Part shown: piece by piece, positions 25,536-35,310 of the stretch
How the letters are laid out: every line of letters begins with the position of its first letter
Numbering within the stretch: position 1 is the first letter of the stretch
Source: Stomorhina lunata
Taxonomy: Eukaryota > Arthropoda > Insecta > Diptera > Rhiniidae
NCBI GenBank assembly: GCA_933228675.1
Contig: OW121744.1
Coordinates: forward strand, 101,973,622 to 102,037,621
Length of the DNA stretch: 64,000 nucleotides
Direction of reading: 5' to 3'
The notes under the pieces: model-generated
What the model was told of the DNA's origin: nothing
Databases searched by the model: none
Seen by the model: only the letters and a program-made list of their open reading frames with translations
Translations under genes and position numbers: made by a program

Positions 25536-25767
25536 AATAAGTTGTCAAAATCGAGCACAGTGTAATTGTACTTTTCTGCCCTTATGTTACTTAGGTCCCT
25601 TTCGTCATATTGCTCCAATTTTCTATATATATATTCTTGTCTATGGACACGTGACTATTTTTAAAACACTTCAGGCATGTGTCAATAACAGAAAAATTTA
25701 AATCAATTTACAATATTCACAAAAGCTTTCAATAAAGAAACGTCAGCAAAAAATTGTAATAAATTAT

Positions 25768-26951
25768 CTACACCATTTTCAATTGAAATTGAGAAATATT
25801 CAATTGAAATTGAGAAATTTTCAATTGAAATTGAGAAATTTTCAATTGAAATTGAGAATTTTTGAATTGAAATTGAGAATTTTCAATTAAAAATGAGAAA
25901 TTTTCAATTAAAATAAAGAAAACTCTAATTGGAAATGAGAAACATTCAATTGAAATTCAGAAATTCAATTAAAATTGAGAATTTTTGAATTGAAATTGAG
26001 AAAAGACCAATTGAAATTGAGAAATTTTCTATTGAAATTGAAAATTTTTAAATTTAAATTGAGAATTTTTGAATTGAAATTGAGAAAAGCCCAATTAAAA
26101 ATGAGAAATTTTCAATTGAAATTGAGAATTTTTAAACTTAAATTGAGAATTTTTCAATTGAAATTGAGAATTTTTGAATTGAAATTGAGAAAAGCCCAAT
26201 TGAAAATGAGGTTGAATTTCTTAATTGAAATTGATAAATTTTCAATTGAAAATGAGAAATTTTCAATTGAAAATGAGAAATTTTCAATTGAAAATGAGAA
26301 ATTTTCAATTGAAAATGAGAAATTTTCAATTAAAATTGAGAAACCCCAAATGAAATTTCAACCTCATCTTCAATTGGGGTTTTTTTAATTTCAATTCATT
26401 TTCAATTGAAAATTTCAATTCATTTTCAATTGAAAATTTCTCATTTTCAATTAAAAATTTCTCATTTTCAATTGGGCTTTTCTCAATTTCAATTAAAAAA
26501 CTCAACCTCATTTTCAATTGAAAATTTCTCAATTTCAATTGAAAAATTCTCAATTTAAATTTTAAAATTCTCAATTTTAATTGAAAATTTCTCATTTTCA
26601 ATTGGGATTTTTTTCTAATTTAAGTTTACAAACTTTCATTTTCAGTTGAAAAATTCTCAACATCAATTGAAAATTTCTCAATTTCAATTAAAAATTTCTC
26701 GTTTCTAACTGAAAATTCTCATTTTCAATTCAATATTTCTTAATTTCAATTAAAATTTCTCAATTTCAATTGAAAATTTCTCAATTCAAATTGAAAATTT
26801 CTCAATTTCAATTGAAATTTTTTTGTTTTTAACTGAAAATTCTCATTTTCAATTCAATATTTCTTAATTTCAATTAAAATTTCTCAATTTCAATTGGAAA
26901 TTTCTCAATTCAAATTGAAAAATATCTCAATTACAATTGAAAATGGTGTAG
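25768..26951. mobile_element. Foldback element made of inverted 21-bp repeats
   Basis: A 1,184-bp head-to-head palindrome. The left half is a tandem array of a 21-bp unit (GAGAAATTTTCAATTGAAATT variants); the right half is the same satellite in reverse orientation. The outermost 18 bp are exact inverted repeats (ctacaccattttcaattg at 25768-25785 and its complement at 26934-26951). The centre (about 26344-26382) is a short hairpin with ccccaa/ttgggg. A diverged block with gaggttgaatttc is mirrored in both arms, so the arms evolved as a unit. Drosophila FB-type elements have this architecture. No TSD is evident. Confidence 0.65.
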
Positions 26952-27318
26952 TCAAAGAAATTCATAAAGGAAATTTAAAATTTGAAGTGATTTATTACTA
27001 TGTAAAATTTTTAAATTATTTACATATTCGTAAAATTTTAAGTCAAGTTAGGAAATAGAGAATTTAATCAAAATTCATTGTAGGAGTGTTTTAACTTCCG
27101 TTTTAAAACAAAACGTTTAATAACAGGAAATCTTAGACTGTCTGTGTTTATTAATTTTAAAACAATATTTAAATGAAAAATTGTAGTTTAGAAAATTTAG
27201 AATAGAGTGATTCAAATTTTGTAAAAAACAGCAGAGTAGAGCCCTTGTAAAAGCACTGGATCTAGCAAAGCTGGTCTTTAGGAAGTAAACTTTTGACTGT
27301 ATTTTATGATTAAAAATG
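26952..27318. other. Unique DNA, no gene seen
   Basis: A+T-rich sequence between the foldback structure and the piggyBac-type MITE. The minus-strand frame at 27117-27332 runs into the MITE end and has no recognisable motif. Confidence 0.4.
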
Positions 27319-27322
27319 TTAA

Positions 27323-27718
27323 CCCTCTGCACCTAACGTGGTAGCCCAGGAGACTCCAACAAGGGGTAAGTTTTGTTCAGAAATTTATTTTCTGAAAAAA
27401 AAAAACTTGGAAAGTATAAGCCATGGAAATTTCTTCTGGTAGTCTATCGCCTCAATAGAACTGTTGAAAATATATCGTCATGCGGGAGTTTATGCAATCT
27501 CGTCTAGTTTATGAGATATATAGTGGCTGTTTTGCTCTAAATCCTTCAAAACCGATTTTTTGTGCTTTTTTGCTCTATACGCCAAATATATGTTGGAAAA
27601 ATCTCAAAATTCTATGTATAGTTTTTTTTAGAAAAATAAGGTTAAAACTTCAAGATCGATTTTCTCAAAATGCGTTTTTGGCGGGAGCACAACCCTTTGT
27701 GACGTCAGTCCCAGAGGG
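27323..27718. mobile_element. piggyBac-type MITE (396 bp, TTAA-flanked)
   Basis: Flanked on both sides by TTAA (27319-27322 and 27719-27722), the target-site duplication of the piggyBac superfamily. The ends are inverted: CCCTCTG at the left and CAGAGGG at the right, with ACGT at the same distance inside each end. The terminal CCC is typical of piggyBac. The interior has no transposase, and the plus-strand frame at 27480-27722 reads through the right end and is not a gene. A non-autonomous element is the best reading. Confidence 0.65.
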
Positions 27719-28999
27719 TTAATAAAGGAAAATATTTCTAGGTGTATTTATTATTCTCAACACGAGTGTATTTATTATGAGAATTATTTCCATCTGTAGT
27801 TTTAACCTATAAATATTAACAGATGTTTCGATTACAATTGTAGTTTGTTTTTTTTTTTTATTAAATGTGTTATTTATTTATTTAGTTATTAATAACAAAA
27901 TAAGCAAAACAATTAAAAGATAAGAAACAATTACATGTGTAGAAAATAAAACTACAAAATAAAATAATAAAGCAAAAGCCTTGGATTTATGAATTTCAAA
28001 AACAAAATAAATTCATTCGTCGTGTCACTTCCTTCATTTCAAAGGCCCCTCCTCTCGACTATAAGAGACCTAATAAGAATTAAAATATAACTAAAAATAT
28101 CACAATTAATTATCACGAATTGTCTTCTAATACTCTTACTCTTATTATGAAAACAAACTCTGGCACTTGTCTTATTCAAGGTTCGAAAAAATACTCTAAA
28201 ATACTGTATTTTTAGGTACCGTACTGTACTTAGGCAATTTCGGTACATAGTCACATGCATACGTTTAGGTACCTTCAAATGTTAGAGTACCTGTTAAAAT
28301 AGCCAACCTTTATCATAACGAACTTTCACGAAGTACTCTAAAAATAACGTACTTCGTTGAGTACTATAACTACTATAACGTACTTTGTTGAGTACTTTAA
28401 CGAACTCTTACGAAACTGACAACAATGAGAAAAACAGTATTACCAAAAGTGAAATTAAAACTTTTTAGTACTTTAGTACTCTTAAATTAACTAAAACCTA
28501 AAATAACCTAAAATCCTACAGAACGGTACGTTATTATAAGGTACCGTTCTTTTTTATTGTGCCTTTGTGTACTTAACTTTGTTTCCGTCCTAGTTAGGTA
28601 CTTTAAAATAAAAAAACTTGTATGTGTGCGTAAGTTCAGTACAACATAATAAGGTACTATTTCTTTTCGATCTTTGGTCTTATTTAGTTTCGGAGAAAAG
28701 GAGGAGTCCCTAAGTAATTAGATAACACTTAAAAGACAATAACAAATAAACTCGTAGTTATTTTACTTTTTTGTTGTTGATAATTTAATGAAGAAAAAAA
28801 AAACAACAACATAATTCAACCATAAATAAAATATTTACAAAAAAAAAAAACTCTCAAGTCTTGAACAATTTTATTTAGAGAAGAGGAGTTTCTTTTTGAA
28901 TAAAAGAGATTTTCGTTTTGCGTCAATGCTGAGAGCCTAGTCAGTTACCTTCAGTTAATTGGTCCTAGGTCGAGGTTAAATTAATTATGTTGAAAAGTG

Positions 29000-29018
29000 C
29001 ACACACACACACACACAC
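29000..29018 (+). repeat. (CA)n microsatellite
   Basis: An uninterrupted CA dinucleotide run of about nine repeats, immediately followed by a tcattcatt motif. Confidence 0.9.
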
Positions 29019-29029
29019 TCATTCATTAA

Positions 29030-29056
29030 CCACGACCGGTTTGGGCCGGTTCGTGG
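29030..29056. repeat. GC-rich inverted repeat
   Basis: CCACGACCGG (29030-29039) and CCGGTTCGTGG (29046-29056) form a stem with a one-base bulge and a 6-base loop. It stands out in base composition from its A+T-rich surroundings. Function unknown. Confidence 0.5.
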
Positions 29057-29249
29057 GTATGGACTGTTTAAGTCTTTATAGAGGCATTGCTATAACTGTT
29101 ATAGACTTTGTAACGAAAAAAGATTTTAATTAAAACTGATATGGAGAAATACATGAGACCTACGGAGAGTAACCCAGTGTTGAAACACGTGCTCTAGCTA
29201 CTGGTTTGTTTACTTTTCTTGTGCGTGCCATAAGTCAGAGATGTAAAGG

Positions 29250-31290
29250 TGGGAATTCTTTAACGAATTTTTTATTATTTAAAAGCTTGTGATTGGGAAT
29301 TTGTGCTATATAACGGAATTTTGACTAAATAATGAACTACGTTTGGGAATTTGGACTTAATAAAAAACTACGATTGAGAATTTCGACTAAATAATGAATT
29401 TCAATTGGAAATTTTGACTTAATAAATTACTACGATTGGGAATTTGGACTAAATAAAGAACTACGATTGGGAACTTGGACTTAATAATGAACTACGATTG
29501 GAAATTTTGACTAAATAAAGAACTACGATTGGGAATTTGGACTAAATAAAGAATTACGAATGGGAACTTTTACTAAATAAAGAACAACGATTTGAAATAT
29601 GGACTAAATAAAGACTGACGATTAGGAGTTTGGACTAAGTAAAGAGTTGCTATTGGGAATTTGGACCAAATAAAGAACTACAATTGAAAATTTGGCCTAA
29701 CAAAGAACGACGATTGAGAATTTGTACTAAATAAAGAACTACGATTGGGAATTTGGACTAAATAAAGAACTACGATTGGGAATTTGGACTAAATAAAGAA
29801 CCATGATTGGAAATTTGGACTAAGAAAAGACTAACAATTAGGAATTTGGAATAAATAAAGAAGTAAGACTAGAAATTTTTACTAAATAAGAAGTTCGACT
29901 GGTAAATTGGGCCAAGTAAGGAACTACGATTGGAAATTTGGACTAAGTAAGGAACTACGATTGAGAATTTGGACTAAATAAAGAAGCACGATTGGAAATT
30001 TGGACTAAATAAAGAACTACTATTGGGAGTTTGGAGTAAATGAAGAACTTCGATTGAGAATTTGGACTAAATAAAGAGCTACGATTGGGAATTTGGACTG
30101 AACAAAGAACTACGATTGGGAATTTGGACTAAATAAAGAACTACGATTTTTTTGGACTTAATAGAGACTGACGATAAGAATTTGGAATAAATAAGGCACT
30201 GCGATTGGGAATTTGGACTAAATAAAGAACTACGATTGGGAATTTGGACCAAATGAAGAACTACGATTGGGAATTTGGAGTAAATGAAGAACTTCAATTG
30301 AGAGTTTGGACTAAATAAAGAACTACGATTGTTAATTTGGACCGAACAAAAAACTACGATTGGGAATTTGGACTAAATAAAGAACTAAGATTTTGAATTT
30401 GGACTTAATAGAGACTGACGATAGGAATTTGGAATAAATAAGGCACTGCGATTGGGAATTTGGACTTAATAAAGAAGTACGATTGGAAATTTGGACCAAA
30501 TGAAGAACTACGATTAGGAATTTGGAATAAATAAAGAACTGTGATTGGAAATTTGGACTAAATAAGAAAGTACGATTGGGAATTTGAACCAAATAAAGAC
30601 CTACGATTTGGAACTTGTACTAAATTAAGAACTACGATTGGAAATTTGGACTAAAAAAAGAACTGCGATTAGGAATTTGAACCAAATATAGAACTATGAT
30701 TGGGAATTTGGAGTAAATATATAACTTCTATTCGGAATTTGTGCTAAATAAAGACCGACAACTAGGATTTTGTACTAAGCGAAGACCTACGATTAGGAAC
30801 TTGGACTAAATAAGAAGTAAGACTGGAAATTTGGACTAAATAAGAACTGCGATTAGGAATTTGGACTAAATAAAGAACTACGGAATTCGGACTAAATAAC
30901 GACTGACAATTACGAATTTGACCTACGGCTAAGATTTTGAACTAAATAAATACCCGCGATTTGAAATTTAGACTAAATTAAGAAGTACTATTGGAAATTT
31001 TGACTAAATAAAGAATCGGGACTTTAATTTGGACCAAATACAGAAGTAAAAAACACCTATAATTGGGAATTTGGCCTTAATAAAGATGGTGAATTTGGAC
31101 CAAATTAAACCCTAAAATTGGGAATTAGGACTAAATAAAGTACTACTATTGGAAATTAAGGCTAAATAAAGACTGACGATTAGGAATTTGGACTAAATGG
31201 AGACTTATGATAGGAAAAGAGCACCTATAATTGGGAATTTGGCTTTAATAAAGATCCACGATGGTGAAGTTGGACCAAATGAAACTCTAT
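29250..31290 (+). repeat. Sat2 array a (31-bp satellite)
   Basis: About 65 degenerate copies of a 31-bp unit containing TACGATTGGGAATTTGGACT followed by AAATAAAGAAC. Most units here read AAAGAACTACG. Sequence and composition are unlike Sat1, but the period is the same. Copies diverge strongly toward the right edge (30.6-31.3 kb), with insertions and truncated units. Minus-strand open frames here are repeat artefacts. Confidence 0.93.
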
Positions 31291-32747
31291 GTTATGACCA
31301 ATTTAAAAAAATTTAGTCTATATTAAGAGCTGTCTACTAGATTTTACTCTTTTAGAAACTGTTCATAACTTGTACGACAGCGGGGAAAAGTGCCAGAAGA
31401 AAACAGTAATTAAAAATTCATTTTTAATGTGAAATTTTTGGGGGTAAAAAGTGAACAGATAATATTTAACATTTTCTTTTCAATGCGTACACATTCATGC
31501 CCCTCTAAGGGAATGAAAATGGGGGAGCCAATTAAAATTTACTCAGAGTTCAAACCTAACTAAGCAAAAATAATAAAACAAGCTTATTATTCAAAGAATT
31601 AATTAACAGAATAAAAACACTAGAGGCTTTGTCAAGTGTCAGTCAGTTCTATAATGAAAGCAATTAAAACATAGAAAACCCCCCAACTACTTTCTTCTTT
31701 CTATTCACTAAAAATCATTTTTTCATTTGGGGAGCTTAAGAAAAATAAACCGTTAATTAGTTGGAGTTTTTTACCAGGCGCACAAAATTTTAAGAAAGTT
31801 CTACTAATTAGCAAAAATCTAATCAAAAACCATAGAAAATGAAAAACAAACAAAAAAATCTCTTGAGGTTTTGAGGAATTTTTGTTTTTCGAAAACGAAG
31901 TAAAGAAACGGAAATGAATGAATGAAAACAAAAACACCGAACGAACGCATAGAAAAACTAAACGAAAAATTTCGTTTTGTTTCAGAAAAAGAAATTTTAA
32001 CCGAGAAAATGCGTAACTAAAAGGGAAAGGGAAGCAGTGGACGGACTGTGAATACTTATAAATGAAAGAGAAGATAGATAAGAATGGAAATATATACAAA
32101 AAGCAATTAGTACTTTTAGAAGGGACTGAGGGCGGCTCTCATACTTTGTTGTAGAGTTGCTGGTGTTTTGTTTTTTTAATTAGTTACAGAATATTTATAA
32201 CATTTATGTATATTTATTATTATGCGTGCGTTTTTACTTAATTCCCTTTTGTTTCTTTTTAATTCTGAAAATGTTTCTTTCTGCCTTCATCTGGCTGTTC
32301 TGTTTGCCTGTTAGAATTTCCAATAATATTCAAATTTCTGAAAGTGAAAATGATTTATAATGATTGTGCTAATTGGCTAGGCAGCCGCTTTTGTTTTGAA
32401 CAAATAGTAATTAAAACTGGTCAAAATTTTATAACAAAAAATTAAGAACTAAGAAAACTTCGGAAATTTTTAATTACTTTAACCATTACGCACATGCCAC
32501 CTTTTTTCCTCAACATCATTCTGTTGGTCAGTTCTGCTTTAAATAAAGCTTTCGAAAGTTTGTTGCCCTATACTTCCTCCATTTTCTGACGAGCTGTTAG
32601 AAATTCCTATAATATTCAAATTTTGAAAAGTGAAAATTATTTATGATGGACGGATTTTGGGGGAGAAGTAAAATGTACATAATTTCAACAATTAATTATT
32701 CCAAAAAATCTCGAAAGAAAAATTAAAATAATAAATGGAAATTAACA
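31291..32747. other. Unique DNA between Sat2 arrays, no convincing gene
   Basis: Complex sequence with a purine-rich plus strand (31.7-32.1 kb), which makes a Phe/Leu/Ser-rich minus-strand frame of 132 codons that I do not accept as a gene. A segment of about 55 bp, gttagaatttcc...attcaaatttctgaaagtg (about 32311-32361), recurs with changes at about 32597-32652, so a local direct duplication is present. Confidence 0.45.
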
Positions 32748-32788
32748 GACCTACCTACGATTGGAAATTTGGACTAATTAAAGACCTA

Positions 32789-34092
32789 ATGGGTGTTTTT
32801 TTTAGAGGTATAGAACTTCGAATTGAAATAAAACACAAGAAAATCGTTTTAATGTCCATCAATTTGGCTTTATTGGAAGGATAATTTTATGCCATTAATG
32901 TTTAAATATGATTTCGGGCATGTGGCCGCCGCGGCTGGCTCGAATAAAGCCAATTCTACAGGTCCAATTTTCAACTACTTTTTCGAGCATATGGGGCCGT
33001 ATGTTGGCAATAACGCCACGAATGTTGGCTTCCAAGTCCCCTAACGTTTCTGGTTTGTTGGCGTAGACGAGCGACTTCACATATCCCCAAAGAAAATAAT
33101 CCAGTGGTGTCAAATCGCACGATCTTGGTGGCCAATTGACAGGTCCATTCCGCGAAATTATGCGCTCATTGAATGTTTCCTTCAATAAATCAATTGTGAC
33201 GTGCGCTGTGTGGCATGTAGCGCCGTCTTGTTGGAACCACAACTCATCCACATTCATGCCATCCAATTGGGGAACAAAATAGTCGGTTATCATGGCTCTA
33301 TTCCGGTCTCCATTTATGGTAACTGACTCTCCAGCATTATTTCGGAAGAAGTATGGCCCAATGACTCCACCAGCCCATAGAGCACACCAAACAGTCAGTT
33401 TTTGTGGATGTAATGGCGTCTCAAGGGTCTCATGTGTATTCTCTTCATTCCAAATGCGGCAATTTTGCTTGTTGACGTAGCCATTCAACCAAAAATGAGC
33501 CTCATCACTGAACAAAATTTTGCGATGAAAATCAGCATCGAGATCAATCTCATTTTCGGCCCATACACCAAAATCACGACGCATTGCATGGGCTCGCGGC
33601 TTTAATTCTTGCACAAGCTGGATCTTGTAAGGTCGCAAGCCAAGATCTTTGCGCAAAATCTTCCATAAAGTTGATGGACAAAGCTCCAATTGCTGTGCAC
33701 GGTGGCGAATCGATTCATTCGGGTCCTCTTCAACACTTTGCTCTACAGCAGCAATTGTTTCTTCGGTGCGCACTGTTCGACGTCGCTGCGGATGCGTATT
33801 ATCACATAGAGTAAACGTAGTGCGAAAACGATCCATGGTTAACCGAATTAATTGCTGTGATGGACGATTATGTCGACCATAAAATGGACGGAGCTTGCGG
33901 TAAACTTCGCGAACTGAACCATTATTTTCGAAATAAATTTGCACGATTTGCAAGCGTTGTTCTTTTGTCAACCTGTTCATGATGAAATGGCAAACCAAAC
34001 TAAATATTAATCACTTGACAGCTGACAAAATGGCCGCCAGTTAAAAAAGTGATGCCAACTTAAAGTTCTATACCTCAATAAAAAACACCCGA
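32789..34092 (-). mobile_element. DD41D mariner transposon, copy 1 (intact)
   Basis: A 1,304-bp element with about 30-bp terminal inverted repeats (shared core GAGGTATAGAACTT preceded by a GGGTGTTTTTT tract), flanked by TA at 32787-32788 and 34093-34094. It carries one uninterrupted transposase frame on the minus strand. It is closely similar to copy 2 at 56106-57387, with a low percentage of differences by eye, so both copies moved recently. The D-x92-D-x41-D spacing places it in the DD41D group that includes rosa of Ceratitis. Confidence 0.92.
32895..33980 (-). CDS. DD41D mariner transposase
   Basis: The product is a cut-and-paste DDD transposase that binds the element's inverted repeats and integrates at TA. 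The frame is open from 33998 (367 codons), but I prefer the Met seven codons in (MNRLTKEQ, 33980), giving 361 residues. The N-terminus (to about residue 60) is a helix-turn-helix of the DUF4817 type; a second DNA-binding segment follows (about 75-125), with a basic HPQRRR linker. The catalytic core shows SDEAHFW (Asp165 in the 367-residue numbering), QQDGATCH (Asp258) and LTPLDYFLWG (Asp300): 92 residues between the first two and 41 between the last two. All three are present, with no stop or frameshift, so the enzyme could be functional. It has a single exon and is more G+C-rich than its surroundings. Confidence 0.93.
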   Translation of the reverse strand: MNRLTKEQRLQIVQIYFENNGSVREVYRKLRPFYGRHNRPSQQLIRLTMDRFRTTFTLCDNTHPQRRRTVRTEETIAAVEQSVEEDPNESIRHRAQQLELCPSTLWKILRKDLGLRPYKIQLVQELKPRAHAMRRDFGVWAENEIDLDADFHRKILFSDEAHFWLNGYVNKQNCRIWNEENTHETLETPLHPQKLTVWCALWAGGVIGPYFFRNNAGESVTINGDRNRAMITDYFVPQLDGMNVDELWFQQDGATCHTAHVTIDLLKETFNERIISRNGPVNWPPRSCDLTPLDYFLWGYVKSLVYANKPETLGDLEANIRGVIANIRPHMLEKVVENWTCRIGFIRASRGGHMPEIIFKH

Positions 34093-35310
34093 TACGATTG
34101 GAATTTGCACTAAATAAAGACCTAAGATTGGGAATTTGGACTTAATAAACACCTACAATTGAGAATTTGGACTAAATAAAGACCGACGATTAGGAATTTG
34201 GACTAAATAAAGATCTGAGATTAGAAATTTAGACTAAATAAAGATCTACGATTGAAAATTTGGGCTTAATAAAGACCTACTGCTGGGAATGTGGACTAAA
34301 TAAAGACCTACAATTGAGAATTTGGATTAAATAAAGATCTACGATTGGAAATTTGTACTAAATAAAGACCTACGATTGGGATTTTTACTTAATAAAGACC
34401 TACGATCGGGAATTCGGACTAAATAAAAACCTACATTTGGGAATTTTGACAGAATAAAGACTTGCAATTGGGAATTCGGACTAAGTAAAGACCTACGATT
34501 GGGAATTTGGACTAAATAAAGACCTACATTTGGGAATTTGGACAGAATAAAGACTTGCAATTAGGAATTCGGACTAAATAAAGACCTACGATTGGGAATT
34601 TGAACTAAATTAAGACCTAAGATTGGGAATTTGGTCTAAATAAAGACCTACGATTTTGAATTCGGACTAAATATAGACCTAAGATTGGGAATTCGGCTAA
34701 ATAAAGACCTACGATTGGGAATTCGGATTAAATAAAGACCTACGATTGGGAATTTAGACTAAATAAAGACCTACGATTGGGAATTTGGACCAAATAAAAC
34801 CTAGATTTGGGAGTTTAGACTAAATAAACCTATGATTGGGAATTTGGACTAAATTAAGACATACGATTGGGAATTTGGACTAAATAAAGACCTTCGATTG
34901 GGAATTTGGTCTAAATAAAGACCAACAATTGGGAATCTGGACTAAATGAAGACCTACAACTGGGAATTTCGACTAAATAAAGACCTGCGATTGGGAATTT
35001 GGACTAAATAAGGAACTACATTTGGGAATATAGACTAAAAAAGACCTTAGATTGGGAATTTGGACTAAGTAAGACCTACAATTGGGAATTTGGAATAAAA
35101 ACAAAGCCCTTCCATTTGAAATTTTAAATAAATAAAGACGAACTAATGGTTCAATTCCCAAGATAAAATACTACGATTGGGAATTTGGACTAAACAAAGA
35201 TCTACGATTGGGAATTTGGACTAAATAAAGTTCTTCCATTGGGAATTTTAACAACATAAAATACTACGATTGGAAATTTGGACTTAACAAAGACCTACAA
35301 TTTTGAATTT

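Larger units (their letters stand above)
27723..29240. other. Unique DNA rich in GTAC motifs and hairpins
   Basis: No gene is seen. Between 28200 and 28680 the motifs gtactttaacga, aggtacc and gagtac recur, with GTACT...AGTAC dyads at about 28350-28395. A perfect 10-bp hairpin (28520-28529 and 28541-28550) is followed by a T run. A CA microsatellite and a GC-rich inverted repeat follow near 29.0 kb. This may be one or more unrecognised dispersed repeats. Confidence 0.4.
32748..35310 (+). repeat. Sat2 array b, interrupted by a mariner
   Basis: The same 31-bp satellite as array a, but most units read AAAGACCTACG (C where array a has A). The DD41D mariner at 32789-34092 is inserted inside one monomer; joining the flanks at a single TA restores the normal unit aaagacctacgattgg. 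The array decays after about 35100. Confidence 0.93.

Noticed and set aside
27480..27722. 80-codon plus-strand ORF
   Set aside because: It lies within the piggyBac-type MITE and its stop is formed by the flanking TTAA; no transposase motifs.
31701..32099. 132-codon minus-strand ORF
   Set aside because: Phe/Leu/Ser-rich reading of a purine-rich plus strand, with no domain, signal or homology that I recognise.
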